DNA of 30,512 nt, from NCBI GenBank assembly GCA_002314635.1, contig DCGQ01000055.1, forward strand, positions 44,300 through 74,811, read 5' to 3'. The translations under genes were made by a program, and so were the position numbers. Shown here piece by piece: positions 1 to 6,848 of the stretch. Position 1 is the first letter of the stretch, and every line of letters begins with the position of its first letter. Under the pieces are notes generated by a model that saw only the letters and a list, made by a program, of their open reading frames with translations, was not told where the DNA came from and did no database searches. The DNA is from Clostridiales bacterium UBA1774 (GTDB taxonomy: Bacteria; Bacillota; Clostridia; Oscillospirales; Oscillospiraceae).

Positions 1-423
1 ACGGGTCTGCGGACGCAGCAGAGATTCCATGGTTTCCGTCTGCAACAGGCCGGTTTCCGTGCAGGGGATCCGGGTAAAGGTGACGCCCTTTGCCGCCAAC
101 GCGGTCAGCGGGCGCATCACCGCATTGTGTTCCACGGAGGACACCAGAACATGGTCGCCCGGGTGCAGCAGTCCGGCCAGCAGCACATTCAGACTTTCCG
201 TCACATTTCGGGTGAAGATCGTATTTCGCGGATCGTCTCCGTGAAACAGATCACAAAGCAGCTGCCTTGTTTCATAGACCTGTTCTTCTGCGGCATAGGC
301 GCTGCCGTAGCCGCCCCGGCTGACGTTGCTGCCGTTTCGTATCATATAATCCAGCATCGCCTGCGGAACACAGTCCGGCTTGGGGAAGGTGGTGCTGGCA
401 TTGTCCAGATAAATGCGCTTCAT
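1..423 (-). CDS. Cysteine desulfurase family protein (class V aminotransferase), N-terminal 141 residues, cut by window edge
   Basis: This is a PLP-dependent class V aminotransferase fold protein related to cysteine desulfurases, which take sulfur (or selenium) from cysteine (or selenocysteine). The translation begins MKRIYLDNASTTFPKP, the typical NifS/SufS opening, and contains VSSVEHNAV near residues 114-122, the EHNA motif of the family. The PLP lysine and active-site cysteine would lie beyond the window. The ATG at 421-423 is preceded by GGAGG at good spacing. It is divergent from a selenium operon. A subfamily of these enzymes (the EF2568 type) is known to sit beside selD in selenium-dependent molybdenum hydroxylase loci, so selenium delivery is a reasonable inferred role. 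Substrate and exact subfamily cannot be settled from this fragment. Confidence 0.85.
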   Translation of the reverse strand, partial: MKRIYLDNASTTFPKPDCVPQAMLDYMIRNGSNVSRGGYGSAYAAEEQVYETRQLLCDLFHGDDPRNTIFTRNVTESLNVLLAGLLHPGDHVLVSSVEHNAVMRPLTALAAKGVTFTRIPCTETGLLQTETMESLLRPQTR

Positions 424-442
424 TCGTTTCGCCTCCGGAGTC

Positions 443-471
443 AGCATACCACAATACCATAGGGATTACAA
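443..471 (-). promoter_or_regulatory. Probable sigma-A promoter of the cysteine desulfurase-like gene
   Basis: On the minus strand TTGTAA (466-471) and TATGCT (443-448) are separated by 17 bp. The implied start point lies only about 15 nt before the ATG, leaving just room for the ribosome-binding site. The boxes are imperfect, so this is a prediction from sequence only. Confidence 0.45.
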
Positions 472-503
472 ATAAATCTATCCGGGATATCAATAATCTG
501 TAT

Positions 504-533
504 TGGACAGCGACGCAGCGGGACGGGTATAAT
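504..533 (+). promoter_or_regulatory. Probable promoter of the selenium operon
   Basis: A perfect TATAAT (528-533) is preceded by TGGACA (504-509) with an 18-bp spacer. It lies about 30 bp upstream of the first gene of the operon and back-to-back with the promoter of the divergent desulfurase-like gene. The rest of the 424-562 gap shows no other clear element. Confidence 0.55.
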
Positions 534-562
534 CAGGTGACTATCTGAATGGGAGCGTACAC

Positions 563-1654
563 ATGAAAATGAATCAACGAACGGGCATTCTGCTGGCAGG
601 ACTGGCCATCGGCGTGATCGCCTCTCTGCTGGTATTGCTGGGAAATCCCAGCAACATGGGGTTCTGCATCGCCTGTTTCCTGCGGGATACGGCCGGTGCG
701 CTGGGACTGCACAGTGCTGCAGCGGTGCAGTATGTGCGGCCGGAGCTGATCGGTCTGGTGCTGGGCAGCTTTGTGCTCAGCTGTCTCACAAAGGAGTTCA
801 AGCCGCGGGGCGGCAGCAGTCCCATGCTGCGGCTGATTTTGGGTTTCTTCGTGATGATCGGAGCATTGATGTTTTTAGGCTGTCCCTTCCGGATGATCCT
901 GCGTCTGGCGGGCGGCGACCTGAATGCGCTGACAGGCATTGCCGGTTTTGCATTGGGGATTCTGACCGGGGTGCTGTTCCTGCACCGCGGCTATTCTCTG
1001 AAGCGAACCTATAAGCTGTCTATGATGGAGGGACTGGCAATGCCGCTGATTCAGATCGCGCTGCTGGCGGTGCTGCTGGCGGCACCCGGAATCCTGCATT
1101 TCACGGAGGCGGGTGGTGGCCCCGGCGGAAAACATGCCGCGATCTATGTAAGTCTGGCAGCGGGGTTGCTGGTGGGCGCACTGAGCCAGCGCTCTCGCCT
1201 CTGCATGGCAGGCGGCATCCGGGATGCGGTGCTGTTTCGGGATACCCGGCTGCTCAGCGGCTTCGGCGCCGTGCTGATGGGTGCGCTTGTGACCAATCTG
1301 ATCATCAGTCTGGCTACCGGAACCGGTTATATCCATTTCAGCTTTTCGGAGCAGCCGATCGCCCATACAGACGGACTGTGGAATGCGCTGGGGATGTATC
1401 TGGTGGGATTCGGCAGCATTCTGCTGGGCGGCTGTCCACTTCGGCAGCTGATTCTGGCAGGCGAGGGCAATTCCGACAGCGCTGTGACCGTGGTGGGTAT
1501 GGTTCTGGGCGCTGCCTGTGCCCATAATTTCGGACTGGCTTCCAGTGCGGCAGGCCCTACCGAAAACGGAAAAATCGCGGTTGTGCTGGGCATCATCGTG
1601 ACGGCGGTGATCGGCCTTTGCAATACGGTGAACAGAAAAGGAGCAGCGAAATGA
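563..1654 (+). CDS. yedE: YedE-family putative selenium transporter (membrane protein)
   Basis: A 363-residue polytopic inner-membrane protein with roughly nine hydrophobic segments and two related halves of the YeeE/YedE (sulfur/selenium transport) fold. Cysteine-containing motifs typical of the family are visible: NMGFCIACFLRD near residue 31, LCMAGGIRD near 214 and GGCPLRQLILAGEG near 294. YeeE/YedE proteins are thought to pass reduced sulfur compounds such as thiosulfate. The YedE branch next to selD and yedF is assigned to selenium metabolism from gene context in many genomes. GGGAG stands 7 nt before the ATG. Its stop overlaps the next start by ATGA, implying translational coupling. The transported selenium species is not known from sequence. 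Confidence 0.88.
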   Translation: MKMNQRTGILLAGLAIGVIASLLVLLGNPSNMGFCIACFLRDTAGALGLHSAAAVQYVRPELIGLVLGSFVLSCLTKEFKPRGGSSPMLRLILGFFVMIGALMFLGCPFRMILRLAGGDLNALTGIAGFALGILTGVLFLHRGYSLKRTYKLSMMEGLAMPLIQIALLAVLLAAPGILHFTEAGGGPGGKHAAIYVSLAAGLLVGALSQRSRLCMAGGIRDAVLFRDTRLLSGFGAVLMGALVTNLIISLATGTGYIHFSFSEQPIAHTDGLWNALGMYLVGFGSILLGGCPLRQLILAGEGNSDSAVTVVGMVLGAACAHNFGLASSAAGPTENGKIAVVLGIIVTAVIGLCNTVNRKGAAK

Positions 1655-1860
1655 ACGAAATCGACGCCAGAGGACTAGCCTGTCCCGAACCGGTGATGCT
1701 AACCCGGCAGGCCATGCAGAGCAGGGAAAAGCGCTATACCATTCTGGTGGACAATGCCGCCGCCAGAGAGAATGTGACCCGTTACGCAGAACATGAAGGC
1801 TACACGGTCACGGTGACAGAGCAGGACGGGGAATACCGGTTGGAAGCGGAGAAGGTATGA
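1651..1860 (+). CDS. yedF: TusA-like selenium metabolism protein YedF (short form)
   Basis: A 69-residue protein of the TusA/SirA sulfurtransferase family. The signature LACPEPVM (residues about 7-14) holds the CPxP cysteine that carries a persulfide, or here presumably a perselenide. TusA proteins relay activated sulfur between a desulfurase and acceptors. The YedF branch is tied to selenium by its neighbours. Many selenium-associated YedF proteins have a second DsrE-like domain of about 100 residues; that domain is absent here, so this is the minimal N-terminal module. It starts inside the yedE stop (ATGA) with AAAGGAG upstream, and its own stop overlaps the next gene the same way. Confidence 0.85.
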   Translation: MNEIDARGLACPEPVMLTRQAMQSREKRYTILVDNAAARENVTRYAEHEGYTVTVTEQDGEYRLEAEKV

Positions 1861-2102
1861 CCTGCATTGCCACATTTTTCTCCCATTTCGGCGCGATCCG
1901 CTTCAAGCGGTGCTGCGACAGTCTGGGCTACCGGGCCGTGCTGATGCCCGTTCCCCGAAATCTCAGCAGCAGCTGCGGCACCTGTGTCCGCTATGAAGGC
2001 AGCGCGGCGTGTCCCGGCGGCAGCTTTTCCGATGAGGTGGAGCAGGCAGTAGAGGTGCTGGAAACCGGATATCGAAGATTCTATCAGGCGGAGGAAAGCT
2101 GA
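1857..2102 (+). CDS. DUF3343 putative Se/S carrier protein
   Basis: An 81-residue protein of the DUF3343 family, described as putative Se/S carrier-like. The hallmark is a proline-proximal cysteine motif: MPVPRNLSSSCGTCVRY, about residues 30-46, followed by a further cysteine in AACPGGSF. Small proteins of this type are almost always found beside yedF and selD in Clostridia. Their cysteines are thought to hold selenium or sulfur in transit, although the biochemistry is not established. It overlaps yedF by 4 nt and its stop abuts the selD start with no gap, so stoichiometric co-translation with selenium enzymes is likely. Confidence 0.82.
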   Translation: MTCIATFFSHFGAIRFKRCCDSLGYRAVLMPVPRNLSSSCGTCVRYEGSAACPGGSFSDEVEQAVEVLETGYRRFYQAEES

Positions 2103-3143
2103 ATGGAAACCGAAGTGAAGCTGACAAAGCTGGCCTCCTGCGCCGGGTGCGGCGCCAAGGTGGGCGCAGGCACCCTGTCCCGGCTGCTGGAGGGTTTTCA
2201 GTCCCATTCCGACCCCAGATTGATCGTGGGTTATGACAAAAGCGACGATGCCAGTGTCTATGTGTTGGATGAGCACAGCGCACTGGTGCAGACCACGGAT
2301 TTTTTCCCGCCCATTGTGGACGATCCCTTTCTCTATGGTTCCATCGCCGCTGCCAACGCTCTCAGCGATGTGTATGCCATGGGCGGCGAACCGAAGCTGG
2401 CACTGAATATCCTGTGTGTGACGGAGAAAATGGACGCGCATACCGTACAGGAAATCCTGCGGGGCGGTTATGCCAAGGCCTATGAAGCCGGAGCCATTAT
2501 CACCGGCGGGCATACGATTCAGGGCGCGGAGCCAATCTACGGACTGGCGGTGTCCGGCTTTGTACATCCAAAGCGGGTGCTGACCAACAGCGGCGCACAG
2601 CCCGGAGATGTGCTGCTGCTGACTAAGCCGCTGGGCGTGGGCATTCTGACCACGGCGCACAAGGCAGGACTGGCGGAGAAAACCGTCATGCAGCGCATCT
2701 ATGACCAGATGGCCGCGCTGAACCGAAGCGCACGGGATGTGATGGTGCGCTTTTCTGCCCATAGCTGCACGGATGTGACCGGATTTGCACTGCTGGGTCA
2801 CAGCTATGAAATGGCACAGGGCAGCGGCGTGACGATTCATATTACCGTGGGAACGGTGCCCTTCCATCCGGAGGCACTGGAGCTGGCAGAGATGGGGCTG
2901 ATTCCAGCCGGGGCCTACCGGAACCGCAGCTTTGCGGAAGCGGGGATATCGGTGCAGTCCGGCATCTCCCGCGCCATGCAGGATATCCTTTATGATCCCC
3001 AGACCAGCGGTGGCCTGCTGTTTGCCCTGCCGGAAAGCGAAGGGGAGGCCTGTCTACGCGCCCTTCGTGACGCGGGCGTAACCGCCGCTGCCGTAGGATA
3101 TGTGACGGAGCCGGGAGAAAACGAGATCATTCTGGAGAAATAA
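2103..3143 (+). CDS. selD: Selenide, water dikinase (selenophosphate synthetase)
   Basis: SelD makes selenophosphate from selenide and ATP, the activated selenium donor for selenocysteine, selenouridine and selenium-dependent molybdenum hydroxylases. At 346 residues it is full length. The N-terminal active site is clear: LASCAGCGAKVGAG with C16 and K19, matching Cys17 and Lys20 of the E. coli enzyme. The active residue is an ordinary cysteine codon, not UGA. The ATP-binding DKSDDASVY and TTDFFPPIVDDP motifs and the late GGLLFALP segment (about 300-307) follow the AIRS-like two-domain fold. It is the last gene of the operon and is followed by a terminator at 3175-3208. No selA, selB or selenocysteine tRNA lies in the window, so the final use of the selenophosphate is not shown here. 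Confidence 0.95.
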   Translation: METEVKLTKLASCAGCGAKVGAGTLSRLLEGFQSHSDPRLIVGYDKSDDASVYVLDEHSALVQTTDFFPPIVDDPFLYGSIAAANALSDVYAMGGEPKLALNILCVTEKMDAHTVQEILRGGYAKAYEAGAIITGGHTIQGAEPIYGLAVSGFVHPKRVLTNSGAQPGDVLLLTKPLGVGILTTAHKAGLAEKTVMQRIYDQMAALNRSARDVMVRFSAHSCTDVTGFALLGHSYEMAQGSGVTIHITVGTVPFHPEALELAEMGLIPAGAYRNRSFAEAGISVQSGISRAMQDILYDPQTSGGLLFALPESEGEACLRALRDAGVTAAAVGYVTEPGENEIILEK

Positions 3144-3144
3144 C

Positions 3145-3173
3145 TCGACAGACGGAGAAAAGCAAACTATAAT
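3145..3173 (+). promoter_or_regulatory. Probable promoter of fdhD-methyltransferase
   Basis: TCGACA (3145-3150), a 17-bp spacer and a perfect TATAAT (3168-3173). The -35 box begins just after the selD stop, and the predicted start point (about 3180) falls inside the left arm of the selD terminator hairpin. Confidence 0.55.
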
Positions 3174-3174
3174 G

Positions 3175-3208
3175 CAGGGTATGCCGGATTTCGGCATACC
3201 CTGTTTTT
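3175..3208 (+). terminator. Rho-independent terminator of the selenium operon
   Basis: A perfect 12-bp stem (3175-3186 with 3192-3203), loop GATTT, followed directly by TTTTT. It starts two bases after the -10 box of the promoter for the next gene. A transcript from that promoter would begin within the stem and could only form a shortened 5' hairpin. Confidence 0.85.
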
Positions 3209-3222
3209 CGGAGGAATCACCC

Positions 3223-3927
3223 ATGTCCCTGAACCGTGAACCGAAGCTGCCGCTGACGGAGACCGTAGACTATCTGGCGCTGTGCCCCGATGGCAGTACA
3301 CACCCCGCAGCGGAAATCGCAGCTGTGGAGCATACGCTGACATTGACAGTCAACGGCGAAATTCCCCAGCGTATGGTATGCACTGGGGAGCATCTGCCGC
3401 AGCTGATTCTGGGACGGCTTTGCACCGGCGGCAGAATCCGCAGTCTTTCGGAGGTGAAAGCGCTGGAGCTTACGGCAGACGGCGGGTATGCTTCCGTAAC
3501 GCTGGACGGAATCGGCGCACCGGAGCCGCTGCGTCCTCTGCCGCAGCATACATGGAAGGCGGAATGGCTGTTTCTGCTGGCGGAGCAGTTCCGGCAGGAC
3601 ACCCCGATTCACGGCAGAAGCTGGGCAACGCACAGCTGTTTTCTGGCGATGGAAGGGGAAGTGCTGTTCAGCTGCGAGGACATCGGGCGGCATAACGCGC
3701 TGGATAAGGCGGTAGGGTATGCTGTGGAACAGCGGCTGGACCGGAGCCGCTGCATTCTGGTTTCCAGCGGCAGGATTCCCGTGGACATGGCGGAAAAACC
3801 CATCCGGGCAGGAATCCCGGTGCTGTGTACGAAATCACATCCTACGGCGGAAGCCATCGCCCTGGCAAAACAGTATGGACTGACGCTGGTTGGCTTCGGG
3901 CAGGATCTGCTGAAACAATATACCTGA
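3223..3927 (+). CDS. fdhD: FdhD-family formate dehydrogenase accessory protein, variant without CxxC
   Basis: FdhD is a sulfurtransferase that moves sulfur from a desulfurase to the molybdenum cofactor of formate dehydrogenase. The 234-residue protein carries the strongest family signatures: CEDIGRHNALDKAVG (about 150-164), LVSSGRIPVDMAEK and AGIPVLCTKSHPTAEA, ending LTLVGFGQDLLKQYT. The flexible-loop CxxC of E. coli FdhD that carries sulfur is not present. The usual TGGxHxA stretch reads ATHSCFLA, which places a lone cysteine there. The ATG at 3223 is chosen because GGAGG lies 9 nt upstream; an earlier ATG at 3172 would fall within the terminator stem. It is followed after 14 nt by a methyltransferase gene. 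Confidence 0.85.
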   Translation: MSLNREPKLPLTETVDYLALCPDGSTHPAAEIAAVEHTLTLTVNGEIPQRMVCTGEHLPQLILGRLCTGGRIRSLSEVKALELTADGGYASVTLDGIGAPEPLRPLPQHTWKAEWLFLLAEQFRQDTPIHGRSWATHSCFLAMEGEVLFSCEDIGRHNALDKAVGYAVEQRLDRSRCILVSSGRIPVDMAEKPIRAGIPVLCTKSHPTAEAIALAKQYGLTLVGFGQDLLKQYT

Positions 3928-3941
3928 GGGGGAGCAATTCG

Positions 3942-4691
3942 ATGAGCTATGCAGATTTGAATGCGGAGACCATTACCCGCTGGATCCAAGACGGCTGGGA
4001 ATGGGGAAAACCCATTGACCATGAGACTTTTGTGAATGCACAGGAAGGCCGGTGGAAACTGCTGCTGACCCCTACCGTACCCGTACCGGCAGACTGGCTG
4101 GGGGATGTGCGGGGCAAACGGATTCTGGGTCTTGCCTGCGGCGGCGGACAGCAGATGCCGGTTCTGACGGCAATGGGCGCACAGTGTACCGTGCTGGACT
4201 ACACACCGGCCCAACTGGATTCCGAGCGGATGGTGGCGCAGCGGGAAGGCTATGAGATCGAGATCGTCCGCGCGGATATGTCGGAGCCGCTGCCCTTCGG
4301 GGATGAAAGCTTCGACCTGATCTTCCATCCGGTTTCCAACTGCTATGTGCGGGAGGTAAAACCCATCTTCCGGGAGTGCTTCCGCGTGCTGAAAAAAGGC
4401 GGGGTTTTGCTTTGCGGTCTGGACAACGGCATGAATTTCATCACAGACGAAGCGGAACGGGAGATCCTGCATCAGCTGCCCTTTGACCCGCTGGCAAATC
4501 CGGAGCAGATGGCGGAGCTGGAGAAGAATGATGGCGGCGTCCAGTTTTCCCATACGGCGGAGGAACAGCTGGGCGGTCAGCTGGAAGCGGGTCTTCGGCT
4601 GACCCATATCCGGGAGGATACCAACGGGTATGGGCGTCTGGATGCGATGCACATTCCCAGCTTCTGGATGACCCGGGCAGTGAAGGACTGA
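3942..4691 (+). CDS. Class I SAM-dependent methyltransferase
   Basis: A 249-residue cytoplasmic methyltransferase with a Rossmann-like fold. Motif I is ILGLACGGGQQMPVL (about residues 58-72), followed by acidic TVLDYTPAQLD, ADMSEPLPFGDESFDLI and the post-motif FRVLKKGGVLLCG. This resembles the Methyltransf_11/UbiE group, often acting on small molecules, but the substrate cannot be told. The ATG at 3942 follows GGGGGAG with 7-nt spacing. It is 14 nt after fdhD and probably in the same transcript, and a strong terminator follows. Whether it works with selenium (for example methylating selenide) is only a thought from context. Confidence 0.85.
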   Translation: MSYADLNAETITRWIQDGWEWGKPIDHETFVNAQEGRWKLLLTPTVPVPADWLGDVRGKRILGLACGGGQQMPVLTAMGAQCTVLDYTPAQLDSERMVAQREGYEIEIVRADMSEPLPFGDESFDLIFHPVSNCYVREVKPIFRECFRVLKKGGVLLCGLDNGMNFITDEAEREILHQLPFDPLANPEQMAELEKNDGGVQFSHTAEEQLGGQLEAGLRLTHIREDTNGYGRLDAMHIPSFWMTRAVKD

Positions 4692-4700
4692 TATCATGAA

Positions 4701-4740
4701 AAAATGGCTGAACGCAAGTGCGTTCAGCCATTTTCATGCG
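4701..4740. terminator. Bidirectional rho-independent terminator
   Basis: A perfect 15-bp inverted repeat (4701-4715 with 4720-4734) with loop AAGT. The arms end in AAAA/TTTT, so it can stop both the plus-strand methyltransferase transcript and the minus-strand dehydrogenase transcript that converge here. Confidence 0.88.
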
Positions 4741-4760
4741 GTCGGAAGCGGGGGTGTATC

Positions 4761-5744
4761 TTACTTGCCGAAGCCGGTGTAGCCGGGGCCCATGGTGCAG
4801 AAGGCCATGGTCAGCTCCATATCGGTGAGACGATGGCCGCCGTTGCCGCCCTTGGGAGCGGTTTCCTTGTTGGGATAGTCAAACTTCATGGCGGTGAAAG
4901 CATCGCTGATGATGATGCCGGAGCCGTGGAGCTGATCGGCGTGGAGGATGCTGTAGACCATGGCAGCGCCGCCGGCCTCGGGGGGGATCATGCCGAAGAA
5001 GCCGGGCATCCAGAACATCTTGGGATCGAACTTGGGCATGCCTTCCTTGGCGGGAGGAGCGGGCATCTTGCTGAAGTCCATGCGGCCCACACCGGCAGGA
5101 GTCAGGCAGAACACATTGACGCCCTTGCCCTTGACTTCGTTGGCCAGGGACATGACGAGGGAGGTGGCAGCGGCCTTACCGGCTGTGTAGATGGTGCCGC
5201 CGACCATGGGCGGGCAGTAATGGAACTGGGTGGCGGAGTAGGTGACAACACCGTAGCCGCGCTCGATCATGCCGGGCACGAAGGCCTGAATGCACATCAT
5301 GACGCCCTTGCCGGAAATCTGAAAGGAAGCCTCCAGATCCTCGACCTTGCTGCCCAGCACGGGTCCGTTCAGACGCATGTTCATGGCGTTGTTCAGCAGA
5401 ATGTCAACCTTGCCGAACTTGGCGAAGGCCTGATCCTTCAGACGATCGATGTCGGCCTGCTGGGTGATGTTGATGGGGACGAACAGGCAGCAGTCTCTGC
5501 CGTTTTCTTCGTTGATGACGCGCTGGGTCTCGTTGCCGGCCTTCTCGTTCATGTCGGCCACGACCACGTTGGCGCCGCACCATGCCAGAGCACGGGCATA
5601 GCCCAGACCGACGTTGCTGGCGCCGCCGGTGACAACAGCGGTCTTGCCGGCCAGACATTCCTCGGTGATGCCGGTGTAGTTCAGGTAGGTCAGATCAATG
5701 GGTTCGATGTTCAGAATCTCGCTGGTAACAGCCTTCTTAGCCAT
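4761..5744 (-). CDS. Short-chain dehydrogenase/reductase, substrate unknown, probably highly expressed
   Basis: A 327-residue NAD(P)-dependent SDR oxidoreductase. The cofactor loop is TGGASNVGLG (39-48), in which the usual middle glycine of TGxxxGxG is asparagine. NNAM (118-121) replaces NNAG. The catalytic pair YTAGK (Y186, K190) and a serine at 170 are present, with about three extra residues between Ser and Tyr. It has a 30-residue N-terminal and a roughly 35-residue C-terminal extension compared with classic 250-residue members. Codons are strongly biased to forms such as AAG, AAC, GGC and ATC, more than in neighbours, and promoter and ribosome-binding site (GGAGGAATTATCCC) are near consensus. 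All this suggests an abundant metabolic enzyme. Steroid or bile-acid, sugar-alcohol or other carbonyl substrates are possible; none is shown by the sequence. Confidence 0.88.
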   Translation of the reverse strand: MAKKAVTSEILNIEPIDLTYLNYTGITEECLAGKTAVVTGGASNVGLGYARALAWCGANVVVADMNEKAGNETQRVINEENGRDCCLFVPINITQQADIDRLKDQAFAKFGKVDILLNNAMNMRLNGPVLGSKVEDLEASFQISGKGVMMCIQAFVPGMIERGYGVVTYSATQFHYCPPMVGGTIYTAGKAAATSLVMSLANEVKGKGVNVFCLTPAGVGRMDFSKMPAPPAKEGMPKFDPKMFWMPGFFGMIPPEAGGAAMVYSILHADQLHGSGIIISDAFTAMKFDYPNKETAPKGGNGGHRLTDMELTMAFCTMGPGYTGFGK

Positions 5745-5844
5745 GGGATAATTCCTCCTGCTATATTTTTAATTTCCATTTTATGCGTGTATAAAATGCC
5801 GCGAAACGCCGCAGCACAGCCGGGGGTTTTTGTATATTGTGCTT

Positions 5845-5873
5845 ATCATAACACGGCGGTTATCCGATTGCAA
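5845..5873 (-). promoter_or_regulatory. Strong promoter of the dehydrogenase gene
   Basis: On the minus strand TTGCAA (5868-5873), 17-bp spacer, TATGAT (5845-5850). It implies a leader of about 90 nt before the ATG at 5744. The leader is AT-rich near the ribosome-binding site; I see no recognisable riboswitch in it. Confidence 0.65.
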
Positions 5874-5925
5874 GACGGGATTTCGTTTTTTTCGCTGCCT
5901 TTCCGAAAATGGTGCCGCACATAGA

Positions 5926-5955
5926 AAAGGAACGGAGCCGCGGCTCCGTTCCTTT
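5926..5955 (-). terminator. Terminator of the lysozyme-hflKC operon
   Basis: A perfect 15-bp palindrome (5926-5940 with 5941-5955, so only a few central bases form the loop) directly after the hflC stop. It reads into CCTTTTC on the minus strand. The T-run is modest but the stem is very GC-rich. Confidence 0.75.
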
Positions 5956-5963
5956 GGAAAAAC

Positions 5964-6848
5964 TCAGTAGAAAAGCTGTGCGATGGGACTGGAGGCGTCC
6001 AGAATCAGGGTCTTTTCCTCACCGGTCATGGAATCCTTCAGCGCGTCCAGCGCGATCATAAAGGTATAAAATTCCGCTTCCTCCTCGGTGTCATAGACCT
6101 CACTGAGGATCCGCATATATTCCGCGTCCCCCTCGGCCTTGATGATCTCCGCCTGCGCCTTTGCCTGTGCCAGCACGATCTCCGCTTCCTTGTCGGCGGC
6201 GTTGCGGATTTCCTTGGCCTGCTTCTCACCATCTGCCAGATAACCGGCAGCAATGTTGTTGCGTTCGGAGATCATACGGGCGTAGACTGCGTTCTTGTTG
6301 TCGTCCGGCAGGTCGATCTTCTTGGTTTCCACAGCCTCCAGCGAAATGCCGTAGCGGTCAAAGCTGTCGCCGATGTTGGCCATGATGGCGTCCACCACCG
6401 CGCCGCTTCGGCCGGAGATGATCTGATCCCGGGTCATGGAGCTCATGACCGTTTTCAGCGCGTTATACACATTGGCGTTGATGCGGCTCTCCGCGTTTTC
6501 CACGCTGCCGGACAGGGTTTCGATAAAGAGCCGGGGATCGCTGATGCGCCAGATAGCGAAGCAGTCCGCAATCAGGCTGGTCTTGTCCGCGCTGAGCAGA
6601 TCACTGACCGGCAGGTCGTAGAGCAGTATCGTATTGGGCAGGGCGGCCACGCTCTGCACGAAGGGCAGCTTGAAATACAGACCCGGCTGCGCCTTCACAT
6701 CCACCACGGCACCGAACTGCAGGATCACACCGTATTCATTCTGATGCACCACAAAGGTGCCGGATACTGCCAGCACCAGCAGCACCAGCACGACCACGAT
6801 CAGCAGCACATTCCGCAGCGTTCTGCTGCCTTTTTTCGCCTTAGCCAT
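5964..6848 (-). CDS. hflC: HflC-like SPFH-domain membrane protein
   Basis: HflC with HflK forms a membrane SPFH (stomatin/prohibitin-like) complex. In E. coli it encloses the FtsH protease and modulates its activity. The 294-residue protein has one N-terminal membrane helix (about residues 10-33) after a basic start MAKAKKGSR. The SPFH domain opens QNEYGVILQFG and shows PGLYFKLPF, and RMISERNNIAAGYLADGEKQA begins the long alanine/glutamate-rich coiled coil of the family. The ATG at 6848 is preferred over an upstream in-frame one because GGAGGTGCAGGAGA precedes it and hflK ends here, overlapping by 8 nt. FtsH is not in the window. Confidence 0.9.
   Translation of the reverse strand: MAKAKKGSRTLRNVLLIVVVLVLLVLAVSGTFVVHQNEYGVILQFGAVVDVKAQPGLYFKLPFVQSVAALPNTILLYDLPVSDLLSADKTSLIADCFAIWRISDPRLFIETLSGSVENAESRINANVYNALKTVMSSMTRDQIISGRSGAVVDAIMANIGDSFDRYGISLEAVETKKIDLPDDNKNAVYARMISERNNIAAGYLADGEKQAKEIRNAADKEAEIVLAQAKAQAEIIKAEGDAEYMRILSEVYDTEEEAEFYTFMIALDALKDSMTGEEKTLILDASSPIAQLFY

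Noticed and set aside
2103..2200. Possible selenocysteine (UGA) in the SelD active site
   Set aside because: The active-site codon is an ordinary cysteine codon and the frame has no internal stop.
5745..5840. Possible riboswitch in the roughly 90-nt leader of the dehydrogenase gene
   Set aside because: No known riboswitch core or terminator/antiterminator pair is visible; the leader is simply AT-rich near the ribosome-binding site.
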